A DNA stretch of 64,000 nucleotides, taken from Henckelia pumila (taxonomy: Eukaryota; Streptophyta; Magnoliopsida; Lamiales; Gesneriaceae). Location: contig NC_133121.1 of assembly GCF_033568475.1 (NCBI RefSeq), positions 26,519,374-26,583,373 on the forward strand, given 5' to 3'. The position numbers and the translations under genes are program-made. Below are positions 11,617-23,194 of this stretch, one piece after another (position 1 is the stretch's first letter; each line of letters starts with the position of its first letter). The notes beneath the pieces are model-generated. The model worked only from the letters and a program-made list of their open reading frames with translations, ran no database searches and was not told the DNA's origin.

Positions 11617-13890
11617 TTAATTCTTCCTCTTCTCTTTCACTCGCCAAATAAATTCCACGAACCTCCTTTTAAATTTTGCTTTTTTCGTGGCCTTCTTTAG
11701 TGGTTTTGGCGCTCTCTCGTTCGATGAATCAATCGCAATGTCGGCTTTTGAACGACCCTCCAAATTCATAACCGGCTCTATCAAGCATAATTTTTCAATA
11801 GGGGTGTTAGATGACTTCATGAATATATTAAAAATTACACTCTCACCGTCCACACCCATTGACAATGCACCTCTCTTCACCTCTATCTTGGCATCGGCAG
11901 TGGCCAAGAAAGGTCTCCCCAATATCAGGGGCATGTTTTCATCCTCCTCCATATCTAACACAACAAAATCCGCTGGAAAAATAAATTTATCTACTTTTAC
12001 CAAAATATCTTCAATGATTCCAAGCGGATATGTGATAGATCGATCAGCCAACTGCAACGCGATCATGGTGGGCTTCACCTCACCAAGTCCTAAGCTCCTG
12101 AAAACAGACAAAGGCATGAGATTAATGCTAGCTCCTAAATCGCAAAGTGCATTATTAAAATAAGAAGAGTCAATAGTGCAAGGAATAGTAAAACTCCCTA
12201 GATCCTTAAGCTTTTGTGACATCTTCTTTTGGAGCACCGCACTGCACTCTTCCGTTAAATTCACTACCTCGTTCTCTAGCAGCCTCCTCTTCTTGGACAT
12301 CACCTCCTTGATGAACTTCGCATAATTCGGCATTTGCTCCAAAGCTTCAGCAAATGGAATGTTGATGGGAATCTTCTTAAAAATCTACAAGAACTTGGAA
12401 AATTGCTCGTCCAATGCTTTCTTCTTGAACCTTTGCGGGTATGGAAGTGAAGGCTTATACATCGGTTTTGGCTCAGATTCAAGCTCCTTCTCTTTCTCCT
12501 CAACTTTTTCCTCAAGTTTCTTATCCGCAACAGTAGGAATTTGAACTCCAACATCTTTGGCACTCCGCACTTCGATTGCATTGCACTGCTCCTTGGGATT
12601 CACCTCAGTATTGCTAGGGAACTGGCCGCGATTGTTGTCCTTCAGTGCGTTCGCCAACTGCCCAATACTAGTCTCCATGGATTGTAACACTGCGCCCATG
12701 TTGGCCATGTGCGTCTCCAAACTGTAAAGTCGAGACTCAGTTCTCGTCATCCTCTTACCTGATTCCTGCACAAAAGTACTAACCACATCCTCCAACGACT
12801 GCTTACCCTCATCTTTTTTTGTATTGAATCCCGAAGGATTCAGCACATTTTTATTGTTAGCATACGAAAAATTTTCATGATTACGCAAGCTAGGATGATA
12901 AGTATTTGGGACAGGGTTACCTCTATAGCCTCCATATCCTCGGTAGCCATTTGGATTTATATAATTGACTTGCTCTATGGTCGGTGATCCTTCAACTCCA
13001 GTTGAATCTGCAACATTAATTTTATTCAAAGAAGCTACCTGTGTAGTCAGTGCAGATAATTGAGCAGTGATAGACGTGAGAGGATCCACTGCATAAACTC
13101 CAGCTGGCTTCTTTACTCCTATACGCTCAGATGGCCATTGGAAACTATTGACCGTCATCTCCTCCAACATATCATAAGCCTGAACATGATCCTTCGCAAA
13201 TATAGTACCTCCAGCAGCAGAATCGACATTCATCCTTGTAGGCACATTCAGTCCGTTGTAAAACCACTCGATCTGTTCCCAATCTGCAAAATTGTGGATA
13301 GGACAACGTCTTAATAATTCTTTATACCTTTCCCACGCCTCGTATAACTGTTCAGTGTCCATCTGCCGGAAGGTGCTGATCTCGATCTTCAGTTGGGTGG
13401 TTTTGGCAGGAGGAAAATATTTTGCAAGAAATTTTTTTGACATCCCCTCCCAAGTAGTGATGCTTCCAAGCGGCAGTGATTGCAACCAACTTCTGGCTTG
13501 ATCCCTGAGAGAAAACGGAAACAAGCGTAAGCGTATAATATCCTCAGACACACCATTAATTTTTACCATATTGGTTATCTCCAAAAAGGTGCGTAGGTGT
13601 AGATAAGGATCGGCAGTGGCGCTCCCATTAAATTGGTTCTGTTGAACCATGTTGATCAATGTAGGCTTCAGCTCAAAATTGTTTGCATTGATAGTTCCTC
13701 GAGCGATTCCAGAATAGTGAGCCTGGATCGTCGGTCTGAAGTGATCTCTAATAGGCACTAGGGGAGCTTGATTTGCTTTTTGTTCAGCCATTCTTTCAAT
13801 TTCTTCTCTTCTAGCTCGTCTTAAAGCACGTGCAGTGCGCTCGATCTCCGGATCAAATAGTAGAGAATTAGCACTTTGAGATCGTCGCAT
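11617..13890 (-). pseudogene. Ath-A gag-protease, one internal stop
   Basis: The ATG at 13890 (MRRSQSANSLLFDPEIER) opens a frame of 501 codons ending in a TAG at 12385-12387. The same frame then continues 255 codons to 11617. The first part is an Athila-type gag with the capsid stretch from NNFELKPTLINMVQ through ITTWEGMSKKFLAKYFPP. No CCHC zinc knuckle is visible where many gags have one; a Gly/Tyr/Asn-rich stretch follows instead. After the stop comes a retropepsin-like domain with LCDLGASINLMP and ILGRPFLATA, a D-L-G form seen in Athila elements. The reading frame ends soon after the protease, and no RT follows. Gag and protease would assemble and mature particles for a partner element. 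Confidence 0.87.
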
Positions 13891-14006
13891 AGACTACAAT
13901 TAAAAATAAGAAACAATTAATTAGTAACAAAAAAAATAAAATAAAAAACTCTAAATTAAAATCTAGACTAATTGGTAACAAGACTAAAAAATAATCAAAA
14001 TTTACT

Positions 14007-14023
14007 CCCCGGCAACGGCGCCA
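14007..14023 (-). other. Ath-A primer binding site, tRNA-Asp
   Basis: The minus strand reads TGGCGCCGTTGCCGGGG. This is complementary to the 3' end of plant tRNA-Asp including CCA. It lies 9 bases from the 5' LTR. tRNA-Asp priming is typical of Athila-type elements. Confidence 0.88.
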
Positions 14024-14032
14024 AAAACTTAA

Positions 14033-15409
14033 TGTTAAATTTCCTCGCAAGTGTACGAGTGTCAAGTTTTAATATAGTGAATAATTCAGATATCGATCCC
14101 ACGGGGAGTAAAATGAAAATATTTAGTACTTGTAATTAAAATAGTCTAAACTTTATCTAGAAAATCAAACTTTGAGAATTTTGCAATAAAATAAATAATC
14201 AGATGATTTAAAAGCACGCACACAACTTTCAGATTAAAAATCAATCAGAAAAAAATGGTCTAGAGGTATAGACTTCACCTGGTTTCAACAACAATCAATC
14301 CTAATTAATTAATCTTCATGAATTCTAATCGATTAATAGCCAAGAACACTTACGTATATTATTTCCCTCTCCCGAGCAACAAATAATGTTTATCAACTAC
14401 AATTAAATTCCAATATCCCTATTAAGAATTTATCGCAGTGATCTATCACAAAACAATGTTCTCTTTAAAAACTCTGTTAAAATCATACACTCTCCCGAGC
14501 TGTATAAATAATTAGCAGTGTATTTTCTAATGTCCTATTCAAAATCCCCTCTCCGGAGCAATGATTTCAAATAAATATAACAAATCAATTATTGATCAGA
14601 TAATTGAAAAGAAAATCAATTCTAGAAAAAACAATTAATCTAGAAGATACTTAATTCAATAAAATCAAAAATTCATGAAAGCGTCTACACCAGGTTCCAT
14701 CCGACCTCTAGACTATAAAAATTAGTTCATAATAAAATTCTGAAAACAATAAATAATAAATCCAAACATGTTCAGAATTAAATAAAAGATAAGAAACAAA
14801 TCCGTCGTCGACGCCGTGTCCGGACTATCGAACTCCGTCTTCGTTCTTCAAGTTAAGCTTCAGAAAATCTCCAGGAAAATCTCTCGATCAAACCTTCTGA
14901 TATTCTAATGTGTGTGTGGCGGCTCCCCTCAAGTTGTCTGACAAAGAATCTCTTTTATATCGCTCAGCAAAAGCCCACAAAAACAAGCCCATAAAAATTA
15001 CCCGAAATAGTAAAACTTTCCAAACAGCTACAGGGCGGGCACTCTAAGAACGGCGCGGGCGCGCCTTCAACTCGAATTTTCAAATCTTCAATTATGCGCG
15101 TTAGCTCTTCTTCCTCTCCTCATTAGCATTAAATTAAGCGCTGACTTTTAAAGCCCAATAAGAAACCCAACACTGTTCATTCTTTCTCTTCTTCTCTTCT
15201 GTACGTTTCTTCTATTTTCTTCTCAACTTTCTCAATTCTTTTCTCTTTAATTTATTTCTCCAAATAAATTCAATAATTATTCTTTTCTCCACAAAATTCC
15301 ATAATTCACTGTAAACACAAAAACAACAAAATACCCACATAAATCTGCTCGAAACAAATATTTAACAATTAAATCATATATAAATTAAGTGTATAAAATA
15401 CACTTATAA
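14033..15409 (-). repeat. Ath-A 5' LTR
   Basis: It matches the 3' LTR along its whole length with about 20 differences by eye, including the inner and outer ends. The outer end reads CACTTATAA where the other copy has CACTTATCA, and the duplication GTTAC follows at 15410-15414. A TATA box on the minus strand is at 14952-14959. Confidence 0.93.
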
Positions 15410-15414
15410 GTTAC

Positions 15415-15493
15415 ACAAGTGCTCGGTTTACTTTTGATAAAAAAATTTAAATTTTTGCTACGTTTCTGGGCACGAGTTAACCGATCTCCAACA
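15415..15493 (+). repeat. Cop-A 3' LTR, terminal part
   Basis: This is the last 79 bases of the Cop-A LTR after the Ath-A insertion, ending CTCCAACA. Its layout (a T-rich run, then GGGCACGAGTTAACCG, then CCAACA) parallels the end of the Cop-C LTR. Copia gag sequence of Cop-B starts at the next base, so 15493 is the outer end of Cop-A. Confidence 0.82.
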
Positions 15494-15609
15494 GTCTTGT
15501 TGTTGACAATTGTAGCACGTCACTTCCTTGTCCGACTTATTTTCCTTTTTTAATTTGTTTCCTCGCATGAATCTTTTGAATTTTCTTGCGAAGAGTGTCA
15601 TATCATCAT
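15494..15609 (-). pseudogene. Cop-B gag, distal piece with half a zinc knuckle
   Basis: Read on the minus strand it gives DDMTLFARKFKRFMRG, then KSDKEVTCYNCQQQD, the first half of a CCHC knuckle. It is cut at 15494 by Cop-A before the His and last Cys. It joins to the piece at 17746-18480 if sLTR-1 is removed. Pol of Cop-B should lie beyond the left edge of the window. Confidence 0.8.
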
Positions 15610-17740
15610 TGTAACGCTCCGTTTTTATTTTAAATGAGTTTATTTATGTTAATCAGAGGTTACAGAGTTCTCGAGCCGGTTTGATTTTGATCAGGGTCCT
15701 TTTTGCAAATTTTGGAAATTTCAGGGACTAAAACGCAAATATTGATTTTTATATATTATCTACACTTGGATTTGATTGGGGAAGTCTTCTCCTTCTTCCT
15801 CATTGCACGCCTCCTCCATTAGAGCCACCCCCTTCTCATTCCAAGCTTTGGTATTTCAGTCCGAGCTCGATCCGTCCGTTGGAAATTATTTCTGAAGGCA
15901 GATTAGCGATAACTGCTGCAAGAGCTTCGTTCTATCGTAAGTTTTTCTACGATCAGATACATTCTAGTTTTTGGATGTTGTTAGAATCATTCTAGATTCG
16001 AGTATGTTGTTCTCTTCAGAGTTCTGATCGTTTATTATCTGTCGGTTTTGAATTAGAGCGACGTTCGGAATTGTTATGATTTTTGGAAGCTATTTTTGAA
16101 AATCATGGTTTTGAGATTTGTTGGGTTTGTCTTTTTGTTGTTGTATTAGCATTGAATTGAGTTGATATCGGTATTGAACTGCTGTCTGCGTTGCCGGTTT
16201 GTTCAGTTATAGCCGTTATGCCATCGGTTTGAGTTTTGGAGTTTCGAACCGTTTTGAGTTATGAACTTGGCTTGTAAGTTGATCGTGGCTATTGATCAAT
16301 CATCTCTTGTATTCGTACAGATTCTTTGGAGTTGTCGAGCCCTGTGTTAGCAGCATTTGATCGTCGAGAGTTGGACGAAGAACGGTAAAGAGATTTCCAT
16401 GAACCATTGATTGTTGTTTAGGTTGTATAGTTGTTGATACAATCTTTTGTTGTAGCTTTCCAGAAGTTGGAACTACTGCCTTGAAAGGTAAAAGCAGTCA
16501 TCGTAGCGGGATAGCATACTCGAGACAGCTTAGTTCTTGAGTTTCCCTTTTTAAATCACATACTTGTTTGTACGCTTGTTCTAGCATGAAGAACTTGTGT
16601 GTTGTTGATTTCTTGGACTTTTGTTATGTAGCTTATGTTTATGTTTCTGTTATGCATTCATCTTGAGCCAATCTTGCTTTCAGCGTGCAGAACCGCCGCT
16701 TTTTGTTTAGACGTTTGGGAACTATAATTGAGTGGCCTGGGTCGTAGTCGTTTTGCCTGGTGCTAGCATACTCATTATAGTTGCTCAAAGTCTAGAGGAG
16801 TGGGATACGTGGCACCACCTCGATTGGAAGAGTCGGTGAGTCGTTACGTGATCTCATCCTCGGGATCCCAAAAGCACTGCAGCAATCCCTTGTTTATCAG
16901 AATCGATATCCTGGTTTTTAAAGACATGCATATCATTAACCTTGACTTGAATATGTTGTCTTGATAGTATGTTTCCTATTTATTATTTGATATGTTGCTT
17001 TTACTGGGATTATCATTCTCACCGGTTATCCGGCTGTTGCTTTGTTTTGTATGTGTACTTGGCAACAGGTGGGGCAGGACCAAGTCAGAAGAGGCATGGT
17101 TAGCTTCGAGGGAAAGATGTAGAAGTGAGACTCGGTTTAGAAGTCGTGCCGGCATGTCTACCTAGTTTATGTTAGAACATGTTTAGATCTCGAATTTCGT
17201 TGTTTATATTGTATCGATTATGCGAGCTCCTCGATTTCATGTTATTTCCATATGCGTAGTTGATCGACTCTAGAACTTCATGTATTAGTTGGAGATAGTA
17301 TGTTTTGATGCATGATTGTATATTGAATGTGTGAGTTTGAGTTCAGCTAGCTTCTGCTGTTCTTTTTGCCATGTTTCTGTCCTCGCTCGATCTGCAAGAT
17401 CTTGCGGATCGAGCGAGAGAAAATGTTCAGTCCTCTGTTTAGGACTTTTGTGTCTCGCTCGATCCGCAAGATCTTGCGGATCGAGCGAGAGAAAATGTTC
17501 AGTCCTCTGTTTAGGATTTTTGTGTCTCGCTCGATCCGCAAGATCTTGCGGATCGAGCGAGGGCTGTTTTGCCTCGGACAGAGGTATGAGATTTTTGGCT
17601 CGCTCGATCTGCAAGATCTTGCAGATCGAGCGGAGCACTGTTCATTTAAAAAAAAAAAATTTATTGCTTTTAATCTTGGTTCTTGATTGACTAATTGTTG
17701 TTCAATATCGAGATTAGTTGTTTAGAACCGAGGTCTCACA
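15610..17740 (+). mobile_element. sLTR-1: solo LTR of a Gyp-B-like chromovirus
   Basis: The element begins TGTAACGCTCC and ends GGTCTCACA, flanked by the duplication ATCAT (15605-15609 and 17741-17745). It is similar over its length to the Gyp-B LTRs (about 2.02 kb) but clearly diverged, and no internal region is present. This is the product expected from recombination between the two LTRs of one element. A TATATATTA near 15750 and a conserved block ending GGTGGGGCAGGACC (about 17069-17082) match the Gyp-B LTR. It sits in the gag of Cop-B. Confidence 0.9.
17382..17633. repeat. Tandem array of perfect palindromes in sLTR-1
   Basis: Four palindromes lie at 17382-17417, 17454-17489, 17526-17561 and about 17599-17633. 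The second and third are perfect 36-base palindromes with arms CTCGCTCGATCCGCAAGA. The first three start exactly 72 bases apart and share the spacer, so the unit is a 72-base tandem repeat. The fourth uses CTCGATCTGCAAGA arms. Both strands read almost alike, so ORFs in several frames look repetitive and are not genes. Confidence 0.93.
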
Positions 17741-17745
17741 ATCAT

Positions 17746-18480
17746 CTTCTTCTTCGACTTTGGTGGATAAGGCAATCCCCTTTGCCTTGATCTTTTCATT
17801 CTCCTTCTTTGATTCTTTCCTTGTGGATACTTCCAACTCTTGGGTTTTTAGGTCCCATGGAGTTTATCAAGATCATAGGATGTGGTGTCGCCTTCGTTGG
17901 ACTCAATGATGGTCGTTCTCTTGGCATCCCACTCCTTGGGTAGGGCGCGTAGAGCTCTCCTACAAACTTGCTTGGATGGATATTGTTCTCCAAGTTGGGC
18001 TAGCTCGTTGATGATTTGAGTGAGCCTTCGAAAAACTGTATTTACGTCTTCATTGGGATCCATCTCAAATGTCTCATATTTGAGTTGTAGAAGATCGATC
18101 TTTGTCTCTTTGACTTGGTTGGTTTCCTCGTGGAATATCTCCAATTTGTCCCAAATCTCTTTTGCGGAGGAGCACATCGAGATCCGGTTGTACTCGTTCA
18201 TATCTAGGGAACAATGCAAAATATTCATAGCTTTAGCATTTTGAGAAATTAATTTCATATCCTCTTTTGAAAAGTCATCCATTCCTTTAGGAATGTTAAC
18301 CCCTTCAACCTCTTTCATAATTATATAGGGACCTTTCACTGTTACTTTCCAAAGGTCATAGTCTACGGATTGGATATATAGGGACATTCGATTTTTCAAA
18401 TATCCGTAGTTTATGTCGTCGAAAAGAGGAGGACGATTGTTTTATTGCCCTTGAGCGTAATCGCTTGCTAGATTTGCCAT
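17746..18480 (-). pseudogene. Cop-B gag (UBN2 type), proximal piece
   Basis: The ATG is at 18480, in the context expected after the primer site. The frame reads MANLASDYAQGQ, then a TAA at 18442-18444, then NNRPPLFDDINYGYLKNRM and on through SAKEIWDKLEIFHEETNQVK and NEDVNTVFRRLTQIINELAQ, a typical copia gag of the UBN2 family. A frameshift near 17858 is needed to read on through LKTQELEVSTRKESKK. It is cut at 17746 by sLTR-1 and continues at 15609. Gag is the particle protein. This copy is dead. Confidence 0.88.
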
Positions 18481-18512
18481 AGAGCCTTTTTAAAAATATT
18501 TTATAAAATGGT

Positions 18513-18525
18513 GGCTTTGATACCA
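18513..18525 (-). other. Cop-B primer binding site, initiator tRNA-Met
   Basis: The minus strand reads TGGTATCAAAGCC, one base from the common TGGTATCAGAGCC. It lies two bases inside the 5' LTR boundary. Confidence 0.8.
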
Positions 18526-19070
18526 CTTGTTAGAACCTAATGGGGGGGATTTAGGTTCTATTGACAACTTTAACAATTTAAAGCGACTATGCAAATACGC
18601 AAGTGGAAGACTTAAATCAATCAAAAATAAATGTGGTAAATAAATGTGTAATGTAAATAAAGCAGTAAAAGGGATAAGAGATGTTTATGGAAGTTCGATG
18701 ATAAATCTTATATGTCTCCCCTTCTTGGTTAAGATCGATTAACAAAGGATCCACTAGCACTTCAAACGTCTTGGCCTTGATGGCTCCAAGGATAGCCGTA
18801 CAACAACAACACGATCACCGCGGCGATACAACTCGATACACTTGGCCTTAAGGGCTCCAAGGATAGCGTCACCGATCACACAGCACACTTGGCTTCACAC
18901 TCAAGTGTTTACAATGATCGCACAACCAACTCACAAATGATTTTTACAAACAACTCTCGATTTTTGAGCAATTATATCGAATAACTCTTGATAAAACACT
19001 TTGAATGAGAGGAGATGCCTGCAAGAGATGAGAGTGAATTGGATGATTTCAAATGGCTTGGAATGACCTC

Positions 19071-19079
19071 TATTTATAG
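19071..19079 (-). promoter_or_regulatory. Cop-B LTR TATA box
   Basis: The minus strand reads CTATAAATA. It is preceded in sense by the inverted-repeat array at 19097-19495. Gyp-A has the same nine bases in the same context at 33011-33019. Confidence 0.75.
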
Positions 19080-19096
19080 TTGCAAATTCGAGCAGG

Positions 19097-19495
19097 TTTG
19101 GATCTTCCAAACGGGTCTTCGGGTCCTCAAAATTTCACTGATTGATTTTCAAATTTCTGCGGCTGTTGTACTATTCGGATGGTCCGAACAGGTCTTCGGG
19201 TCATTCGAACGGCTGCATTAAATTCATTCCGGCTAATTTCTTCCGACAAAATCTTCAGTCACCGTAAAGGAGTTCGGATCCTCCGATCTTGCCTTCGGAG
19301 CATCCGAGGTGTGCCTTTCGTGCCCTCCGAGGGTGGCTCCGAGCAATATTTAATTTCAGGAAAAACTTCGGACCTTCCAAACTGGCTTCGGATCGTCCGA
19401 ACAAGTCTTCGTGACCTCCGAGCTTGTCATCCAAACATATTTAAATACTTGAATAATCTTTGGATGGTCCGAACCTTCTCTGGACCATCCGAACA
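19097..19495. repeat. TTCGGA-NNN-TCCGAA hairpin array in Cop-B U3
   Basis: Short inverted repeats with a three-base centre occur repeatedly: TTTGGATCTTCCAAA (19097-19111), TTCGGATGGTCCGAA (19174-19188), TTCGGATCCTCCGAT (19273-19287), TTCGGAGCATCCGAG (19294-19308), TTCGGATCGTCCGAA (19387-19401) and weaker copies to about 19495. They begin 18 bases upstream of the TATA box. Confidence 0.88.
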
Positions 19496-19724
19496 TGAGC
19501 AAATTCGAACATTTCAAATTTTATCTCCAATTTTTTATTATCGGTTCTTGCTTTCAATATTGTCCATAAACAAAAATATTATTATCTGCAAATTTCTCAC
19601 TTTAAACTGTTAGTAATAATTAATCGAGTTTTATAATCATCAAAACATAATATTTTGAGACTTGTTAATGCATTAAAAATATTAATCTCATTACACGAGA
19701 TTTGTATGCGTTTAAGGCATAACA

Positions 19725-21167
19725 GCTAAATTTTGTGTCTTCGGATCAATGGCCTGCGACTCACGTATACGCGCATACAAGGATGGTTCGGCAAGCACTG
19801 ACGAAACGCGAATTTCTTGCTATTCCTTCTTGTGTCGAAAAGTGAAACACAAGGAACAACACTCCTCTACCACTCACGCAACTGAGCTCGTACGAAGCGA
19901 ACTCACATACACTTTGCAGATAAGAGCATCTGCAACTGGATTAGAAGTTCCTGGATGGTACTTGATCTCGCAATTATAGTGCTTCAGCAAATCCATCCAC
20001 CTTCGCTGCCTCATGTTCAACTCTGCCTGAGTGAACAAATATTTCAAACTCTTATGTTCAGTGAAGATCTCGAACCTCTCACCGTACAAATAATGACACC
20101 ATATCTTAAGATCAAAGACAATGGCCGCATTCTCCAAATCGTGTACGGGATAGTTCTCCTCGTGAGTCTTAAATTGCCTAGAGGCATAGGCAATCACATG
20201 ACCTTTTTGCAATAACACACGTCCCAAACCATGGAGAGAAGCATCAGTGTGAACTACAAAGCCACCTGATCCAAACGCTAGAGCCAACACTGGAGCTGTA
20301 GTCAGACGGAGCCGCAACTCGTGAAAACTCTCCTCGCACTCTGACGTCCAAACGAAAGGCACATCCTTCCTCGTCAGCTGCGTCAAAGTCTTAGCAATCT
20401 GAGAAAATTTCTCCACGAATTTTCGGTAGTAGCCTGCCATCCCAAGAAAACGACGAATCTCTAAAACTGTCGTCGGACGCGACCAGTTTAAAATGGTTTC
20501 CGTGTTACTAGGATCAACGGAAACATGACCAAGTAAAACAACTCGGTCAATCCAGAAGTCACACTTGCTCAACTTTGCATACAACTGCCTTTCTCTCAGT
20601 ATCTGCAATACTATACGGAGATGGAACACGTGCTCGTCCATACTGCGAGAATACACCAGGATATCGTCGATGAACACTACCACGAACTTATCCAGAAAGT
20701 CACGGAACACTCTGTTCATCAAATCCATAAAGACCGCTGGAGCATTCGTCAATCCAAACGGTATCACCAAGAACTCATAGTGACCATATTGTGTGCAAAA
20801 CGTTATCTTAGAGATACCTCCTCTCTAACCCTCAATGATGATATCCCGACCGTAGATCAATATTCTAATAAACAGAGGTATCCTGTAACTGATCAAACAG
20901 ATCATCTATCCGCGAAAGAGGATACTTATTCTTCACAGTCGCTTGGTTAAATTGTCGATAGTCTATGTAAAGACGCATCTACCCATATTTCTTCTTAACG
21001 AACAAGACTAGGGCTCCCCACGGCGAAACACTAGACCAAATTTAGCCCTTATCAAGAAGATCTTGAAGTTGATTCTGCAACTCTCGCATCTTTGAAGGTG
21101 CTAAACGGCACGGAGTTCTGGAAATCGGTGTTGTCCCTGGAATTAACTCAATGCCAAAATCGATCTC
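19725..21167 (-). pseudogene. Gyp-A pol fragment: RT, RNase H and start of the linker
   Basis: This is a chromovirus-type pol read right to left. From 21167 it starts DFGIELIPGTTPIS, then RT with [13 protein letters not shown] (catalytic FIDD intact), RNase H with [14 protein letters not shown] and the conserved [20 protein letters not shown]. It then reads into the pre-integrase linker and stops at Cop-B (19725). RT before about 20770 has several stops. Others are at 19874-19876 (TGA, likely from CGA) and 19820-19822 (TAG, likely from CAG). The join to 30219 across Gyp-B restores the conserved LPPVREIDFGIEL, so the gene was intact in order before Gyp-B inserted. Confidence 0.92.
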
Positions 21168-23189
21168 TGTAACGCCCTGTTTTTATCTTAATTGATTTTA
21201 ATTGAGATAATCAGTGATTTCAGAATTTGAGAGCTGACTTTTTATTGATCAGGGACTATTTTGCAATTTTTGGAAATTTCAGGGACTAAAATGCAAATAG
21301 GGAGTTTTATATAATATCTAGACTCTTTTTGACTTGGTCATTCACTCTAACTTCTTCCCCATCTCGTGTTCCCTCCATTGAAGATGCCATTTGAGTTCTT
21401 CGAGCTTTCAAATTTCAGTTTCCGATCGATCCGTCCATTGGAAATTATTTCTGAAGGCAGTTTAGCGATCACAGCAACGAGAGCTTCGTTCTATTGTAAG
21501 TTTCTCTCCGATCAGATATGTTTTATTTTTTTGATTTAGTTGGAATTTGATACTTTTTAGGTATGATGTTCTTGAGATTATTCTTATCGTTTATTCTCAG
21601 ACGAAATTGAAATAAAAGCGTCATTCGGAATTGTTATGATTTTTAGAAGCATATTTCAAAATTTTGGGTTTTGAGATGTGTTGGATTTGAGTTTGAATTT
21701 TCGAATGATGATTGATATGAGTTGTTTGGATTGATATTATGTTGTCTGCGTTTCCGGTTTAGCAGAATATAGCCGTTATGCCGTCAGTTTGAGTTTCGGG
21801 ATATCGTTTCTATTGATTTGATTATACCGAGTTTGATGAGGTTTTGATATCAATATTGATCTTGTGACTTCTTCTATTAGATTGATTCGAAGTCCTTGGA
21901 GTTGCGAGATTGCAGCTTCGATCAGTTTGGAAGATTTGAGCCGGTATAGTATCGATTTCTTACTTATCGATCAAAGAATTTGAATAGTTATTGAATGGAG
22001 TATTGTTGTTTTACAAATTGAAGATTGTGAAACGACGAGAAGGTATAAGACGACTTTGGAATGGAATAGGACGATTAACTCGATTTCGGATTGAATCGAG
22101 TGTCCTAAAAGAAATCACATACTTGCATGTTTATATGCTTATTTGAACTTATGATTGAATTGATATTTGAGTGCATGAGATTTCATATGCATTCATATTG
22201 AACCGATTGATTATTCATTTTGAATTAGACGATCTGGAGATTATAGTTGAGTGGCCTTGGTAAAAGATTTACTACAACTGTCGATTAACTCACTATAATG
22301 CCCTAGAGTCTAGAGGATTAAAATATACCTTGTCCACCTCGAAAGGGGAGTTTGGTGTAATTGTTGAATATTTTAACCTCGGGATCCCAAACCGAAGAAA
22401 GAAAGAAAGAAGAATTCCTTTTGATTATCTGAGTCTGTTAATTCAGAAGTTTTAAAGCCATGCATATCATTTTATTCCGCAGTGAAATGAATTACTTGAA
22501 GTTTATGTGGAATTTAATTATATATCATGTTTTGATATATTATGTGATATTGTATACTAGTCTCTTTTACTGAGAATTGTATTCTCACCGGATTATCCGG
22601 CTGTTGTCTTTGTTTGTATGTGTACTTGGCAATAGGTGGGGCAGGACCGAGTCAGAGGCAGCATGGCTAGATGGTTGAGAGGATAGAGTGAGGCTTGGAT
22701 GTTAGGAGTCGTTTATGTATTCAAACTCCTTTTTGTTTTTGAATAAGTCCGAACTAGATGGATTTTATGCATGTTATATTTTGAGGATTGTATAACTCTA
22801 GACCTTATCCTTTTGTATCTTGTTGAATGTGATATTATTTTATTGTGGTTTGATTTGAGATTGTTTTGGAAGTAGAAAACCAGATTTTTTTCTGGTACAG
22901 AGCATCTCGCTCGATCGGTTGAATCTTACCGATCGAGCGAGCACCCCTATACCGAGGCAGAGAGTTGGGCATTTCTTGTCCACTCGATCGGTAAGATTTT
23001 ACCGATCGAGCGGAAGCCTTTTATTTTCCTGGCAGAGTCTTGGATTATTTTGGCCGCTCGATCGGTAAGATTTTACCGATCGAGCGAGCACCCCTTTTAA
23101 AAAAAAATTATTTCCTTAATCCTTTTGTTTAATTGCGTTGATCAATTTTCATTATCCTAAGATTAGTTGATTAGAATCGAGGCCTCACA
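21168..23189 (+). repeat. Gyp-B 5' LTR
   Basis: It runs from TGTAACGCCCTG to GGCCTCACA. A TATATAA at 21308-21314 near the LTR start is repeated in the 3' LTR at 28334-28340 and is a plausible TATA box. If so, most of the LTR is transcribed leader. A conserved AACAGGTGGGGCAG-like block near 22630 (AATAGG in this copy) looks like a splice acceptor; this is inference only. Confidence 0.94.
22906..23088. repeat. Palindrome array in the Gyp-B 5' LTR
   Basis: Three palindromes of about 34-36 bases lie at 22906-22941, about 22983-23012 and 23055-23088. Arms follow CGCTCGATCGGTAAGA and its complement, with A/T-rich centres. They sit about 100-285 bases before the LTR end, hence just upstream of the primer site. 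Confidence 0.92.
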
Positions 23190-23194
23190 TTAAG

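Larger units (their letters stand above)
6288..15409 (-). mobile_element. Ath-A: complete non-autonomous Athila-type LTR retrotransposon
   Basis: The element has two LTRs (6288-7665 and 14033-15409) flanked by an exact 5-base duplication GTTAC (6283-6287 and 15410-15414). On the minus strand the order is 5' LTR, tRNA-Asp primer site, gag-protease, a GC-rich spacer, an accessory ORF, a long 3' untranslated region, polypurine tract and 3' LTR. No reverse transcriptase, RNase H or integrase sequence is present between the protease and the 3' LTR, so it must borrow these from another element. By eye the LTRs differ at roughly 20 of about 1378 positions, which suggests a recent insertion. It sits inside the 3' LTR of Cop-A. 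Confidence 0.93.
18528..19724 (-). repeat. Cop-B 5' LTR
   Basis: On the plus strand it runs from TGTTAGAACCTAATGG next to the primer site to GGCATAACA. The ends are therefore inverted TGTTA and TAACA, as usual for copia LTRs (1197 bases). A TATA box is at 19071-19079 and a hairpin array is upstream of it. The right flank is GCTAA (19725-19729), the candidate target duplication; the other side is outside the window. The flank is in-frame Gyp-A pol, which shows Cop-B inserted into Gyp-A. Confidence 0.85.

Noticed and set aside
14007..14023. Part of a tRNA-Asp gene
   Set aside because: Only the 3' terminal complement including CCA is present, beside an LTR; this is a primer binding site.
17382..17633. 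CRISPR-like array of regularly spaced palindromic repeats
   Set aside because: The spacers are identical, not unique. The array lies inside a plant solo LTR and there are no cas genes. It is a tandem repeat.
17285..17690. Overlapping ORFs on both strands with a repeated Arg/Ser-rich peptide
   Set aside because: They are translations of the palindromic tandem repeat in several frames; no start context or family match.
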